Both the position numbers and the translations under genes were made by a program. This document shows positions 24,212 to 30,197 of a stretch of 32,963 bases of DNA, in pieces (position 1 is the first letter of the stretch; every line of letters begins with the position of its first letter). The notes beneath the pieces are model-generated. The model saw only the letters and a program-made list of their open reading frames with translations. It was not told the DNA's origin and ran no database searches. Location of the stretch: the IMG/VR virus record IMGVR_UViG_3300025674_000194, positions 1-32,963 of that record, one strand, 5' to 3'. This DNA is from a virus.

Positions 24212-25793
24212 CTAGTTCTAACTCCTCTTGAACTTCTTCCCATTCATTATTATCATTTTTCTGCCAGATACCTGGGTGTGAATCTAGCTCGTACTTGGAT
24301 ACAACGTCACCGTCAGTCAGTGTACACATAACCTCGTTGGGGTACAGCTCACAATCCCAATCAGATGTGAAGTACTCGTCAATGTTATCGGGTGAGATAT
24401 AAGTGTCATCACACTCACAGTACACAACGTCATCTGTGTGCCAGTACTCGTCATCGGTACACATGATGAATACGTCACCGTCATGAATGATACCCTCGTA
24501 GACTTGCACGGCCTCGTGTTGACCGCCATAGCCGACACGGTAACAGACAATGGTCTGATCTACGTGTACAGTCTCTTGCCAGTAGTCACAGTACACATGT
24601 TCGTCATAGTAGCATGACTCACAGTAGTGCTCACTGGTGTGCTCAGAGTACCAGTACTCGTCCTCGGACAAGTTCTCGTTACACTGGGAACATGATGTGT
24701 GATGACCGCCAAGGATACCTTGATAGACACTGGCATCAATCTCGCCACATCTGGCTACGACAAGATGATCACCCATATCATCTAGTGATTGCGGTGTCAA
24801 GTCTAGGTATGGGCCGACAAAGCCATCGTCATACTCAACACGCTTGAGCTTGGCACCGATCCATGAGGCATCGTGACCAGTACGAGCACCCATCTGTGCT
24901 AGGCGTTCCTCAATACAGTCAATGGCTTGCTCAGATACACCGTACACTGGCCCTGCTTGTGGTGGTACATTGTTGGTGTATACAACACAACGGCCAGCCA
25001 CCAAGTCGTTTTGATCAAGGGCATAGACGATGGTAAAGTCACCACTTGCGTACGCCTCAGCAGGATGCATAGGAAGGTGGTCGAAGTCGTAACGCATACA
25101 GCTATGGGCAAGATGCTTGCGGTATGGCGTAGTGTCGATGTTCTCGTTGGGTGATTGCTTACCTGCATAGGCATCTTTGAAATGCTCTGCTTCTTTGGAT
25201 ACATGAATTGTAAACTCACGGGGTGCGAACTCCTGTAGATACTGATCATTGAGTTGAATGATTGTCTTGTGGTCAAGCTCGGGGAACATCAGACTGAATG
25301 CACGAGCAGGTTTCATAGCAGTGACACGGTCATTGTCACGATGCTCAAGTGATTGCCACACAGAAATCTTGGGGTGAAACTTCTCAGAACGTCGAGGGCC
25401 GAAGGCACACAGGCGGTATCTGATCTTGCAGGTCAGGTGGCTCTCACTACCAAGCAAGTTAAGTACTTGTTTTTCAAGCCATTTCTGCAAACGACTGTCT
25501 GCCATTTCCCACATGTTGAGGTGATCCCATTCACCCCATGCACGAAGCACAGGGTCAGTCTCGTTGACATCCTCGGCATAGACTTTCTTGACAACAAAGC
25601 CGTTGAGGTGTGGGTGTACGACATAATGCTTGTCCTCACCAACCCACACGAAACCTGCGGCAGGTTTGTTGCCCTCGTTGTCTAAGAAAGACACAGGCTC
25701 GAAGCTGTACGGTTGGTACGGCACAAGCACAAAGGGATAGTTACGTTCACGAAATGCGTCAACGTCTACAGTACGAATAGTATAAGCAACCAT
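24204..25793 (-). CDS. Large acidic protein with C-terminal cysteine-rich region
   Basis: From the ATG at 25793 (GGAGG 7 bases upstream) the product is 529 residues. The N-terminal 370 residues have ordinary globular sequence. The last 160 contain many cysteines in C-x2-C pairs (CSQCNENL, CESCYYDEHVYC), next to Asp, Tyr and Trp, suggesting two or more zinc-binding modules, then a very acidic tail. Codon use is GC-richer than in the virion block. No enzymatic motif was recognised. It sits between a conserved MNIF-type protein and the zinc peptidase, all stop-start coupled, so they may act together early in infection. Function unknown. Confidence 0.7.
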   Translation of the reverse strand: MVAYTIRTVDVDAFRERNYPFVLVPYQPYSFEPVSFLDNEGNKPAAGFVWVGEDKHYVVHPHLNGFVVKKVYAEDVNETDPVLRAWGEWDHLNMWEMADSRLQKWLEKQVLNLLGSESHLTCKIRYRLCAFGPRRSEKFHPKISVWQSLEHRDNDRVTAMKPARAFSLMFPELDHKTIIQLNDQYLQEFAPREFTIHVSKEAEHFKDAYAGKQSPNENIDTTPYRKHLAHSCMRYDFDHLPMHPAEAYASGDFTIVYALDQNDLVAGRCVVYTNNVPPQAGPVYGVSEQAIDCIEERLAQMGARTGHDASWIGAKLKRVEYDDGFVGPYLDLTPQSLDDMGDHLVVARCGEIDASVYQGILGGHHTSCSQCNENLSEDEYWYSEHTSEHYCESCYYDEHVYCDYWQETVHVDQTIVCYRVGYGGQHEAVQVYEGIIHDGDVFIMCTDDEYWHTDDVVYCECDDTYISPDNIDEYFTSDWDCELYPNEVMCTLTDGDVVSKYELDSHPGIWQKNDNNEWEEVQEELELDV

Positions 25794-25794
25794 G

Positions 25795-26286
25795 TTAGTT
25801 CCTCCATTCTGGTTCCTCACCCCAACGCCATGTCAGGGTTATGTTACGTTCTTTCCATCTGTCGTTCATGTACATGCGGTATGCCTCATGCACATCAGAA
25901 ACGTCTGAGTAATCAACACCACGTTCCATATTACGAGCACAGTTTGCGAAGTCAGTCAAGTCCTCATCAGGAAATTGACCATACTCTGCGTAGTGTTGAA
26001 AGGCAGGAATAAGTTCAGCCGACTTGTGTGCGCCTGACTTTTGATTAAACAAGGCACTCATGTGCTTGATAAGCCACATGAAATTGCCACGAGTAGCCCT
26101 AGCCCATATACTGCATGGGTGGTTGAGATACGCCACACGGTATACAGGTAGGGATGTGTCAGGGCATAAAGTCCTGATTGCGGTGGACAACATCTGCGCA
26201 CTTTCCAAGATCATCTTGTTCTTGCGTATGTCATCCAACCACAATGCTGACTGCTCTGGACATTCCGATAGAGCAAATATGTTCAT
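25795..26286 (-). CDS. Conserved phage protein of the MNIF...KMILESAQ type
   Basis: The 163-residue protein begins MNIFALSECPEQSALWLDDI and continues RKNKMILESAQMLSTAIR. I recognise this opening from phage proteins that share the pattern (K)MILE-x-AQ-L-ST; their function is not settled as far as I know. The middle contains HPCSIWARATRGNFMWLIKH and the C-terminus is Trp/Arg-rich. Conserved His, Cys, Trp and Glu residues would allow an enzyme. The gene overlaps the tandem-HTH gene by 4 bases and is followed by the Cys-rich protein. Confidence 0.7.
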   Translation of the reverse strand: MNIFALSECPEQSALWLDDIRKNKMILESAQMLSTAIRTLCPDTSLPVYRVAYLNHPCSIWARATRGNFMWLIKHMSALFNQKSGAHKSAELIPAFQHYAEYGQFPDEDLTDFANCARNMERGVDYSDVSDVHEAYRMYMNDRWKERNITLTWRWGEEPEWRN

Positions 26287-26771
26287 TGTTGAATAGCCTC
26301 CATGATTGTTTCTTTCAACTGTTTGAACTCACGTTCTAGCACTGCATACTGCAACTTGATTTCCATCAACTCACCCTGCAACTGACCATTCTCTGCTTTA
26401 GTCATCACAAAGTTACGGCGTTCACGTTTTGTTACAGTTGGTTGCAAACCCTCAGTGTACAGATTGTACCCACGAGACTTGTTACGATAGCCCAACTCTC
26501 TACGCCATCTGCACAGTGTATCGTTGCTGACACCAAACTTAGCCACGGTTTCAACACCAGTATGGTTGTCATAATACTGGCAAACCTCGTGTCTGAAGCT
26601 GAGAAGGTGCTTGTTACCACCTTGACCTTTGAATACACCTGCTTTGAGTGCCCACTTAGATGCGTTTGGCTTAGGTATTCCAAACTTCTGTACAGTTTCC
26701 TCTGTAGTGTGAGACTTGTAGAACTCAACAACCTGTGCTTTGAACTCATTTGTATACACTTTACGACCCAT
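26283..26771 (-). CDS. Tandem helix-turn-helix protein with C-terminal coiled coil
   Basis: This 162-residue protein contains two similar segments, about residues 8-48 (NEFKAQVVEFYKSHTTEETV, then QKFGIPKPNASKWALKAG) and 58-98 (FRHEVCQYYDNHTGVETVAK, then FGVSNDTLCRWRRELGY). Each looks like the HTH found in IS3-type OrfA and other transposase-derived regulators. Residues about 120-160 form a leucine/glutamate-rich coiled coil, probably for dimerisation. No catalytic DDE domain follows, so it is not a working transposase. A perfect AGGAGG lies before the ATG. It is a good candidate for a phage transcription regulator acting on the palindrome arrays nearby; that link is a hypothesis. Confidence 0.8.
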   Translation of the reverse strand: MGRKVYTNEFKAQVVEFYKSHTTEETVQKFGIPKPNASKWALKAGVFKGQGGNKHLLSFRHEVCQYYDNHTGVETVAKFGVSNDTLCRWRRELGYRNKSRGYNLYTEGLQPTVTKRERRNFVMTKAENGQLQGELMEIKLQYAVLEREFKQLKETIMEAIQQ

Positions 26772-26787
26772 TTTAACCTCCTACAGT

Positions 26788-26919
26788 TTACAATTTGGGT
26801 TCCAATTTTACATCCACAAAGCCCTTTGACTTCATGAATGCCACCATTTCACCGCCACGTTCTTGTGGCAATGAACATATGCGTACACCATCTACGCATA
26901 ACCACACATAACTATACAA
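26788..26919 (-). CDS. Very small hypothetical protein, probable TTG start
   Basis: A 43-residue frame fills the gap after the 102-residue gene: (M)YSYVWLCVDGVRICSLPQ, then ERGGEMVAFMKSKGFVDVKL. I favour the TTG at 26919 with AGGTGAG upstream; the GTG at 26907 is the alternative. It looks like a compact strand-strand-helix-strand protein. It ends 16 bases before the HTH gene. Unrecognised. Confidence 0.55.
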   Translation of the reverse strand: MYSYVWLCVDGVRICSLPQERGGEMVAFMKSKGFVDVKLEPKL

Positions 26920-27220
26920 GGGATCTCACCTGTCTAGTCACACTATAGTCTGCACACACCCACCCACCAGTGAATGACATTTCATGCAGACCAAAATTCG
27001 GATCAGCATTTTTAAGTTTGCCCACGCAATCCTCAAGGCTAGACCCGATCATCTGGACAGGTACAGCTGTCACACCATTGTGATACACCCCGTCGAGAAT
27101 ATAATAATTTGTTACATCAAGATCACGCACTTCTTGCATGATTTTGTTTCCTAATGTGTGATACCAACGCACCCACTTTTTGCGTCTGCGTTCACGTTCT
27201 ACCTCATCCTCATTTTCCAT
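26912..27220 (-). CDS. Hypothetical early protein
   Basis: This 102-residue protein begins with a charged helix (MENEDEVERERRRKKWVRWY) and continues with an alpha/beta region (YYILDGVYHNGVTAVPVQMI...). No membrane segment or motif was recognised. It overlaps a 37-residue gene by 11 bases at its start. It belongs to the tightly packed early operon. Confidence 0.7.
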   Translation of the reverse strand: MENEDEVERERRRKKWVRWYHTLGNKIMQEVRDLDVTNYYILDGVYHNGVTAVPVQMIGSSLEDCVGKLKNADPNFGLHEMSFTGGWVCADYSVTRQVRSLV

Positions 27221-27323
27221 TGTTCATCAACCTTTCCGCAATACGCTTAGTGGATGTGATGATGATAACTTTACCGTCATCACCATACAGCACCCACTTG
27301 TTACCCGATTGCACTAGTCGCAT
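27210..27323 (-). CDS. Very small hypothetical protein
   Basis: Thirty-seven codons: MRLVQSGNKWVLYGDDGKVI, then IITSTKRIAERLMNNGK. A beta-hairpin followed by a basic helix is plausible. The start is 4 bases after the preceding stop and the TGA lies inside the next gene's start. Too small to assign. Confidence 0.6.
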   Translation of the reverse strand: MRLVQSGNKWVLYGDDGKVIIITSTKRIAERLMNNGK

Positions 27324-27326
27324 AGA

Positions 27327-27854
27327 TTATGCGGCAGCTTGTGTTGGCTTTGCAGATGCCATCGCTTGCACTTGTGCGAAAGATACACCCATTTCTTTGG
27401 CCATTTTCGCCATGTAGGTGTGCAGCTGCTCAACACGTTGATCGTGAGACTTTTCGGGCTTGGCCGCAGTCAGTACAGGGAATGCCGCCTTGAATGCATC
27501 GGACTTGACACCCACCTTAGATGCAGCAAGAGTGCGGACACCTTCAAGCACATCATGGTTAAGCCCACCGTTTTTACCCACCTTGCACGATGCTTTACCA
27601 TCCTTGAAGGTAAACTTCACATCAGACAATGCGACAGCCAAGATACGCTTGAGGGGCGCACTGAATTGAGATAGCTTGTAACCATCCTCAATCTTGTACG
27701 AACCAAACGACTTGCCATTGGTGAAGGCAATAAGGGCGTACATTGGCTTGTTATTCTTTTCGCCAAACTGTTCGAGTGCATACTCGACAGCCTTGAAAAA
27801 ACCATACTCTGCACCACGTGCATTGCTTACCCATTCTTTTACATAATCAGTCAT
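27327..27854 (-). CDS. First gene of the early operon, hypothetical
   Basis: From the ATG at 27854 (AAAGGAT upstream) the product is 175 residues. It begins MTDYVKEWVSNARGAEYGFF and ends in an Ala/Lys/Gln-rich helix (VEQLHTYMAKMAKEMGVSFA...). The centre contains FGSYKIEDGYKLSQFSAPLK and a Lys/Gly-rich stretch (FKDGKASCKVGKNGGLNHD). The longer frame to 27929 adds 25 residues that lack a start signal. It is basic overall and may bind nucleic acid. As the promoter-proximal gene it is probably made first and in quantity. Not recognised. Confidence 0.75.
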   Translation of the reverse strand: MTDYVKEWVSNARGAEYGFFKAVEYALEQFGEKNNKPMYALIAFTNGKSFGSYKIEDGYKLSQFSAPLKRILAVALSDVKFTFKDGKASCKVGKNGGLNHDVLEGVRTLAASKVGVKSDAFKAAFPVLTAAKPEKSHDQRVEQLHTYMAKMAKEMGVSFAQVQAMASAKPTQAAA

Positions 27855-27931
27855 CTCATTTATCCTTTCATGCTTTGAGATTGCCAGACAATAAGACACA
27901 CCACACGGGTGCGCCTTACACGCTGGCAACG

Positions 27932-27949
27932 TGTAACCTAGGTGTTACA
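27932..27949. repeat. TGTAAC/GTTACA inverted repeat
   Basis: TGTAAC (27932-27937) and GTTACA (27944-27949) form an inverted repeat with a 6-base spacer, about 80 bp upstream of the first early gene. It is related to the TGTTACA palindromes at 29044 and 29275 but with the halves in the opposite order. Confidence 0.45.
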
Positions 27950-28500
27950 TTGTAAGCAAGCATTGCGCATTGCCTACCACCGTTCACGGTATCCTATGCT
28001 TATTGGCTATCACCATCCCGAAAGATATTTACCAGACCGTCAACTATATGTTGTGGCGTGGTGGTTATCGGTGCTATCAACACCCACCAAAAAGGCTTAT
28101 GTTTGTATCGGATTGTATGTCTTAATTCGGATCGCATTGCTAAATCAATGTTGCCATCCTAGGGGGAAACCATACTGAAAACCCCTTTCAACTTGTATTT
28201 AAACTAGGCGCAAAGTTTACATGCGTAAAACCATGATCGGGATTGTCAAACCCTAGGTCTAGCCCTAGTCGAAAACCAGTAATGTCAAATAGCGTGCCTC
28301 AGTACAATGCCCCTTGGCTAGTGGCGGGGTATCAAGCGATCTGGTCAACGTATGCGCCATTTCGACTTGATGACCTACCCTAACCCGTACCCAAAAGATA
28401 CTCAAGCACTATAAAGGATAGGTAAAAACTATACCTTTGAGACTAGACCTATCCGAAAGTATAGGTGGCCTATTTTGTGGATAATAGCTCGGGCGCACGG

Positions 28501-28521
28501 GCGTGTGCGCATACACGTGCG
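28501..28521. other. Alternating purine-pyrimidine tract
   Basis: Twenty-one bases alternate strictly between purine and pyrimidine (GCGTGTGCGCATACACGTGC and one more G). Such tracts can adopt Z-DNA under negative supercoiling. It lies within an unusually GC-rich 50-bp patch of the control region. Confidence 0.5.
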
Positions 28522-28631
28522 GGTGCGGGTGTAACCCGAAAGGATCGTCAATAACTATTACGGATAGGGTAGACTATACCAAAGGATAGATGTTCTCTGT
28601 CAATATACTATTTCGGATAGAAGTTAGTGTT

Positions 28632-28691
28632 TTGTTCTATGTTTGTTCTTTTTACCAACTGGTCAAAACTAGAACGAAAGTAGAACAAACA
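28632..28691. repeat. Mirrored pairs of TTGTTCT / AGAACAA elements
   Basis: TTTGTTCT occurs at about 28632 and again 10 bp on. In the opposite orientation AGAACGAA and AGAACAAA occur about 11 bp apart at 28671 and 28682. The inner arms TGTTTGTTCT (28640-28649) and AGAACAAACA (28682-28691) are perfectly complementary over 10 bp. This could bind a dimer pair or a recombinase, or form a cruciform. Confidence 0.6.
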
Positions 28692-28730
28692 GAGGGTAAA
28701 CAGTGGACAAATAGTGTCCAAATAGGGGGA

Positions 28731-28740
28731 ACCGATCGGT
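28731..28740. repeat. ACCGATCGGT perfect palindrome
   Basis: A 10-bp perfect palindrome in the control region, 40 bp after the mirrored TTGTTCT elements. One copy only was noticed, so function is uncertain. Confidence 0.35.
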
Positions 28741-29043
28741 CAGGTAGGGTGGGTGCTGGAAAGCCGAAAACGCACTCTACGGGCCTATTTTCGGGGTGTA
28801 GGATAGGTGAAGGATAGGTTCGCTATCCGTATTCCCCCGCAGTATATCCAAAGGGATAGGGTCAGCTATCCGAAAGGGTAGGACTATACGAATGGATAGG
28901 CTCAGGCTATACCAAAGGATATACGTCTAGTACAAAAGGATAGGTAGGCTATACCAAAGGATAGGTTAGGTATCCATAGGGGTAGGGTGGGGTGGTATTA
29001 TATATAATGAGCTATACTGGGGGATACATAACTTACCCCAAAG

Positions 29044-29058
29044 TGTTACAATGTAACA
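29044..29058. repeat. TGTTACA-A-TGTAACA palindrome
   Basis: A perfect 15-bp palindrome with a central A. A second copy with a 3-base centre lies at 29275-29291. Confidence 0.6.
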
Positions 29059-29274
29059 AAAAGTAGTAGTTCGTCTATCCTTTTGGGTATATCATAATCC
29101 CCTATTGTATTAGAAACATAATAAAATCAGATAGTTAGCTACGACAAAAGTATTAATGCAGCTATACTTTCGGATCACCCGACCTATCCGAAGGGGGTGC
29201 ATGGGCCAGCGGGGGTATAGCCGTACGTATATATGCCCAATGACAGAGATGGGGTTTTTTCAAGCCTCACTTTT

Positions 29275-29291
29275 TGTTACAATTTGTAACA
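29275..29291. repeat. TGTTACA-ATT-TGTAACA palindrome
   Basis: The two 7-base arms are perfect complements around ATT. It lies about 100 bp upstream of the right promoter, next to the TGTGATCACA pair, and may be an operator shared with the copy at 29044. Confidence 0.6.
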
Positions 29292-29306
29292 TTACGTTAC
29301 TCATTT

Positions 29307-29346
29307 TGTGATCACATCGTGTTATTCAGTTATTTTTGTGATCACA
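29307..29346. promoter_or_regulatory. Two TGTGATCACA operators spaced 30 bp
   Basis: TGTGATCACA occurs at 29307-29316 and 29337-29346, the second extended to a 14-bp perfect palindrome TTTGTGATCACAAA. Centres are exactly 30 bp apart, close to three helical turns, so two bound dimers would face the same way. They lie 43-82 bp upstream of the -35 of the right promoter. Confidence 0.6.
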
Positions 29347-29388
29347 AATTATTTATCAATAAAAATAAAATATTTTTTGCCTTACCCC

Positions 29389-29418
29389 TTGACTCGGGGG
29401 CACGAAGTATTATATAAT
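29389..29418 (+). promoter_or_regulatory. Sigma70-type promoter for the rightward lysis/late arm
   Basis: TTGACT (29389-29394) and a perfect TATAAT (29413-29418) are 18 bp apart. ACCCCTTGAC around the -35 is shared with the left promoter at 23239. ACTTAAAGT elements begin 14 bp after the -10. The nearest gene starts at 29616, leaving a leader of about 190 bases. Confidence 0.75.
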
Positions 29419-29432
29419 ACATTAAGTATTAT

Positions 29433-29537
29433 ACTTAAAGTAACTTCGTGTGACTTAAAGTGCACTTAAAGTAACCTAAAGTATCTATTAACTTTTATAT
29501 ATTTATAGTTATTATATACTTTAAGTATACTTTAAGT
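29433..29537. repeat. Six ACYTWAAGT elements, right control region
   Basis: Copies start at 29433, 29453 and 29464 (ACTTAAAGT), 29474 (ACCTAAAGT), 29518 and 29529 (ACTTTAAGT). Spacings are 20, 11, 10, 44 and 11 bp, near multiples of one helical turn. The first lies in TATACTTAAAGTAACTT, a 17-bp string found also on the minus strand at the left control region. Confidence 0.8.
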
Positions 29538-29584
29538 ACCTTCTTTGGACGAATAAAGTTTTTTCTGTCGTCCCATTTAAAGTA

Positions 29585-29612
29585 TTGACTTCAAAATTTC
29601 CTACGGTATAAC
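29585..29612 (+). promoter_or_regulatory. Possible second promoter
   Basis: TTGACT (29585-29590) and TATAAC (29607-29612) are 16 bp apart, directly before the ATG at 29616. Transcription from here would start at or inside that gene, so it would give a leaderless message or serve only the genes beyond it. Confidence 0.35.
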
Positions 29613-29615
29613 TAT

Positions 29616-29867
29616 ATGCAAAGACGAAACATCTATTCCTCCGACAAAGTACTAGAAGAGTTCTATAAGGCTCTTGCAAGTAAGGACGAAGGTAGACTCC
29701 GTAGGGTACACATACCAAGATCTGATGTATTCTACGTAAGAGAAGCTATTTTTCAAGACACTGGAGTTAAATACTCACTAGATAGAGTAGAAAGAGCTAT
29801 GTACCTTGAAGGTATGCTAAGTAAATACGATGTTTTTGAACCAAATAGAAAGAGGGACTGGGAGTAA
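29616..29867 (+). CDS. Hypothetical protein, first gene of rightward arm
   Basis: This 83-residue basic, soluble protein begins MQRRNIYSSDKVLEEFYKAL and contains a helical core with VRRVHIPRSD-like and DRVERAMYLEGML segments. No ribosome-binding site precedes the ATG, and there is no other in-frame start before the upstream stop. It is followed without a gap by the holin-like gene (TAA-ATG). No family was recognised. Being first in the arm, it could be regulatory or a lysis component. Confidence 0.65.
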   Translation: MQRRNIYSSDKVLEEFYKALASKDEGRLRRVHIPRSDVFYVREAIFQDTGVKYSLDRVERAMYLEGMLSKYDVFEPNRKRDWE

Positions 29868-30197
29868 ATGGTTGTAGACTTTGATATTGACGGTGACGGC
29901 AAGATCACAGCAGAAGAAGTAGCTATGAAAGAACGTATGCTTGAGATAGAGCTACGTGAAGAAAAGGCTGAGTCCCAAAAGTTTATGGCCTGGGTAGCTA
30001 TGGGTATGATGATTATCTTTACTATCTTCCTATTTACTCCAATGATGTCTGATTCTAGAGTATCTGCACTGGCTGACCTACTTGGTTTGTTCTATATTGC
30101 CCAAACTGGCGTAGTAGCTGCTTATATGGGAGCTACAGCTTACATGGCAGGTAAACCAATGGGCAATAAAGTAGCAATGTCAAAGGATATGAGATAA
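29868..30197 (+). CDS. Holin-like membrane protein with an EF-hand
   Basis: The 109-residue protein has a canonical EF-hand calcium loop at its N-terminus (residues 6-17: D6, D8, D10, Gly11, Ile13, E17), then an acidic helix. Two membrane segments follow, at about 41-59 and 70-93, with a short basic tail. Size, two membrane spans and a position directly before the endolysin suggest a class II holin, which opens the inner membrane at lysis. The EF-hand is unusual for a holin and could make it respond to calcium. Stop and next start overlap as TAATG. Confidence 0.7.
   Translation: MVVDFDIDGDGKITAEEVAMKERMLEIELREEKAESQKFMAWVAMGMMIIFTIFLFTPMMSDSRVSALADLLGLFYIAQTGVVAAYMGATAYMAGKPMGNKVAMSKDMR

Larger units (their letters stand above)
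28409..29197. repeat. Array of about 18 CTATACCAAAGGATAG-like palindromes
   Basis: Degenerate copies begin at about 28409, 28448, 28555, 28574, 28608, 28812 (halves reversed), 28843, 28866, 28884, 28907, 28927, 28949, 28970, 29012, 29075 (reversed), 29162 and 29183. The best form is CTATACCAAAGGATAG (28574, 28949). Halves CTATcC and GgATAG are complementary, with an AAA or GAAA centre. Seven copies in 28842-28986 are 18-24 bp apart, about two helical turns. The array suggests iterons or a multi-site operator. Confidence 0.8.
27855..29615. other. 1.7-kb non-coding control region
   Basis: No credible gene is seen: the open frames at 27942-28178 and 28590-28817 have no convincing ribosome-binding site, family or protein-like composition. 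Instead the stretch holds several families of palindromes and a promoter, listed separately. It divides the leftward early/replication genes from the rightward lysis/late genes, the usual place for an origin and master control region. Its first part (28000-28400) shows nothing definite beyond a 12-bp inverted repeat, ACCGTTCACGGT, at 27979-27990. Confidence 0.75.

Noticed and set aside
26283-26771. Insertion sequence
   Set aside because: The HTH resembles an IS3 OrfA but there is no DDE domain, terminal inverted repeat or target duplication, and the gene fits its operon.
27942-28178. 78-codon open frame on plus strand in the control region
   Set aside because: No ribosome-binding site, composition unlike a soluble or membrane protein, no coupling with neighbours; it overlaps palindromic sequence.
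28590-28817. 75-codon open frame on plus strand
   Set aside because: It runs through repeat elements and has no start signal or protein-like pattern.
28409-29197. CRISPR array interpretation of the repeated palindromes
   Set aside because: Repeats are only about 16 bp, degenerate, in both orientations and without constant spacers.
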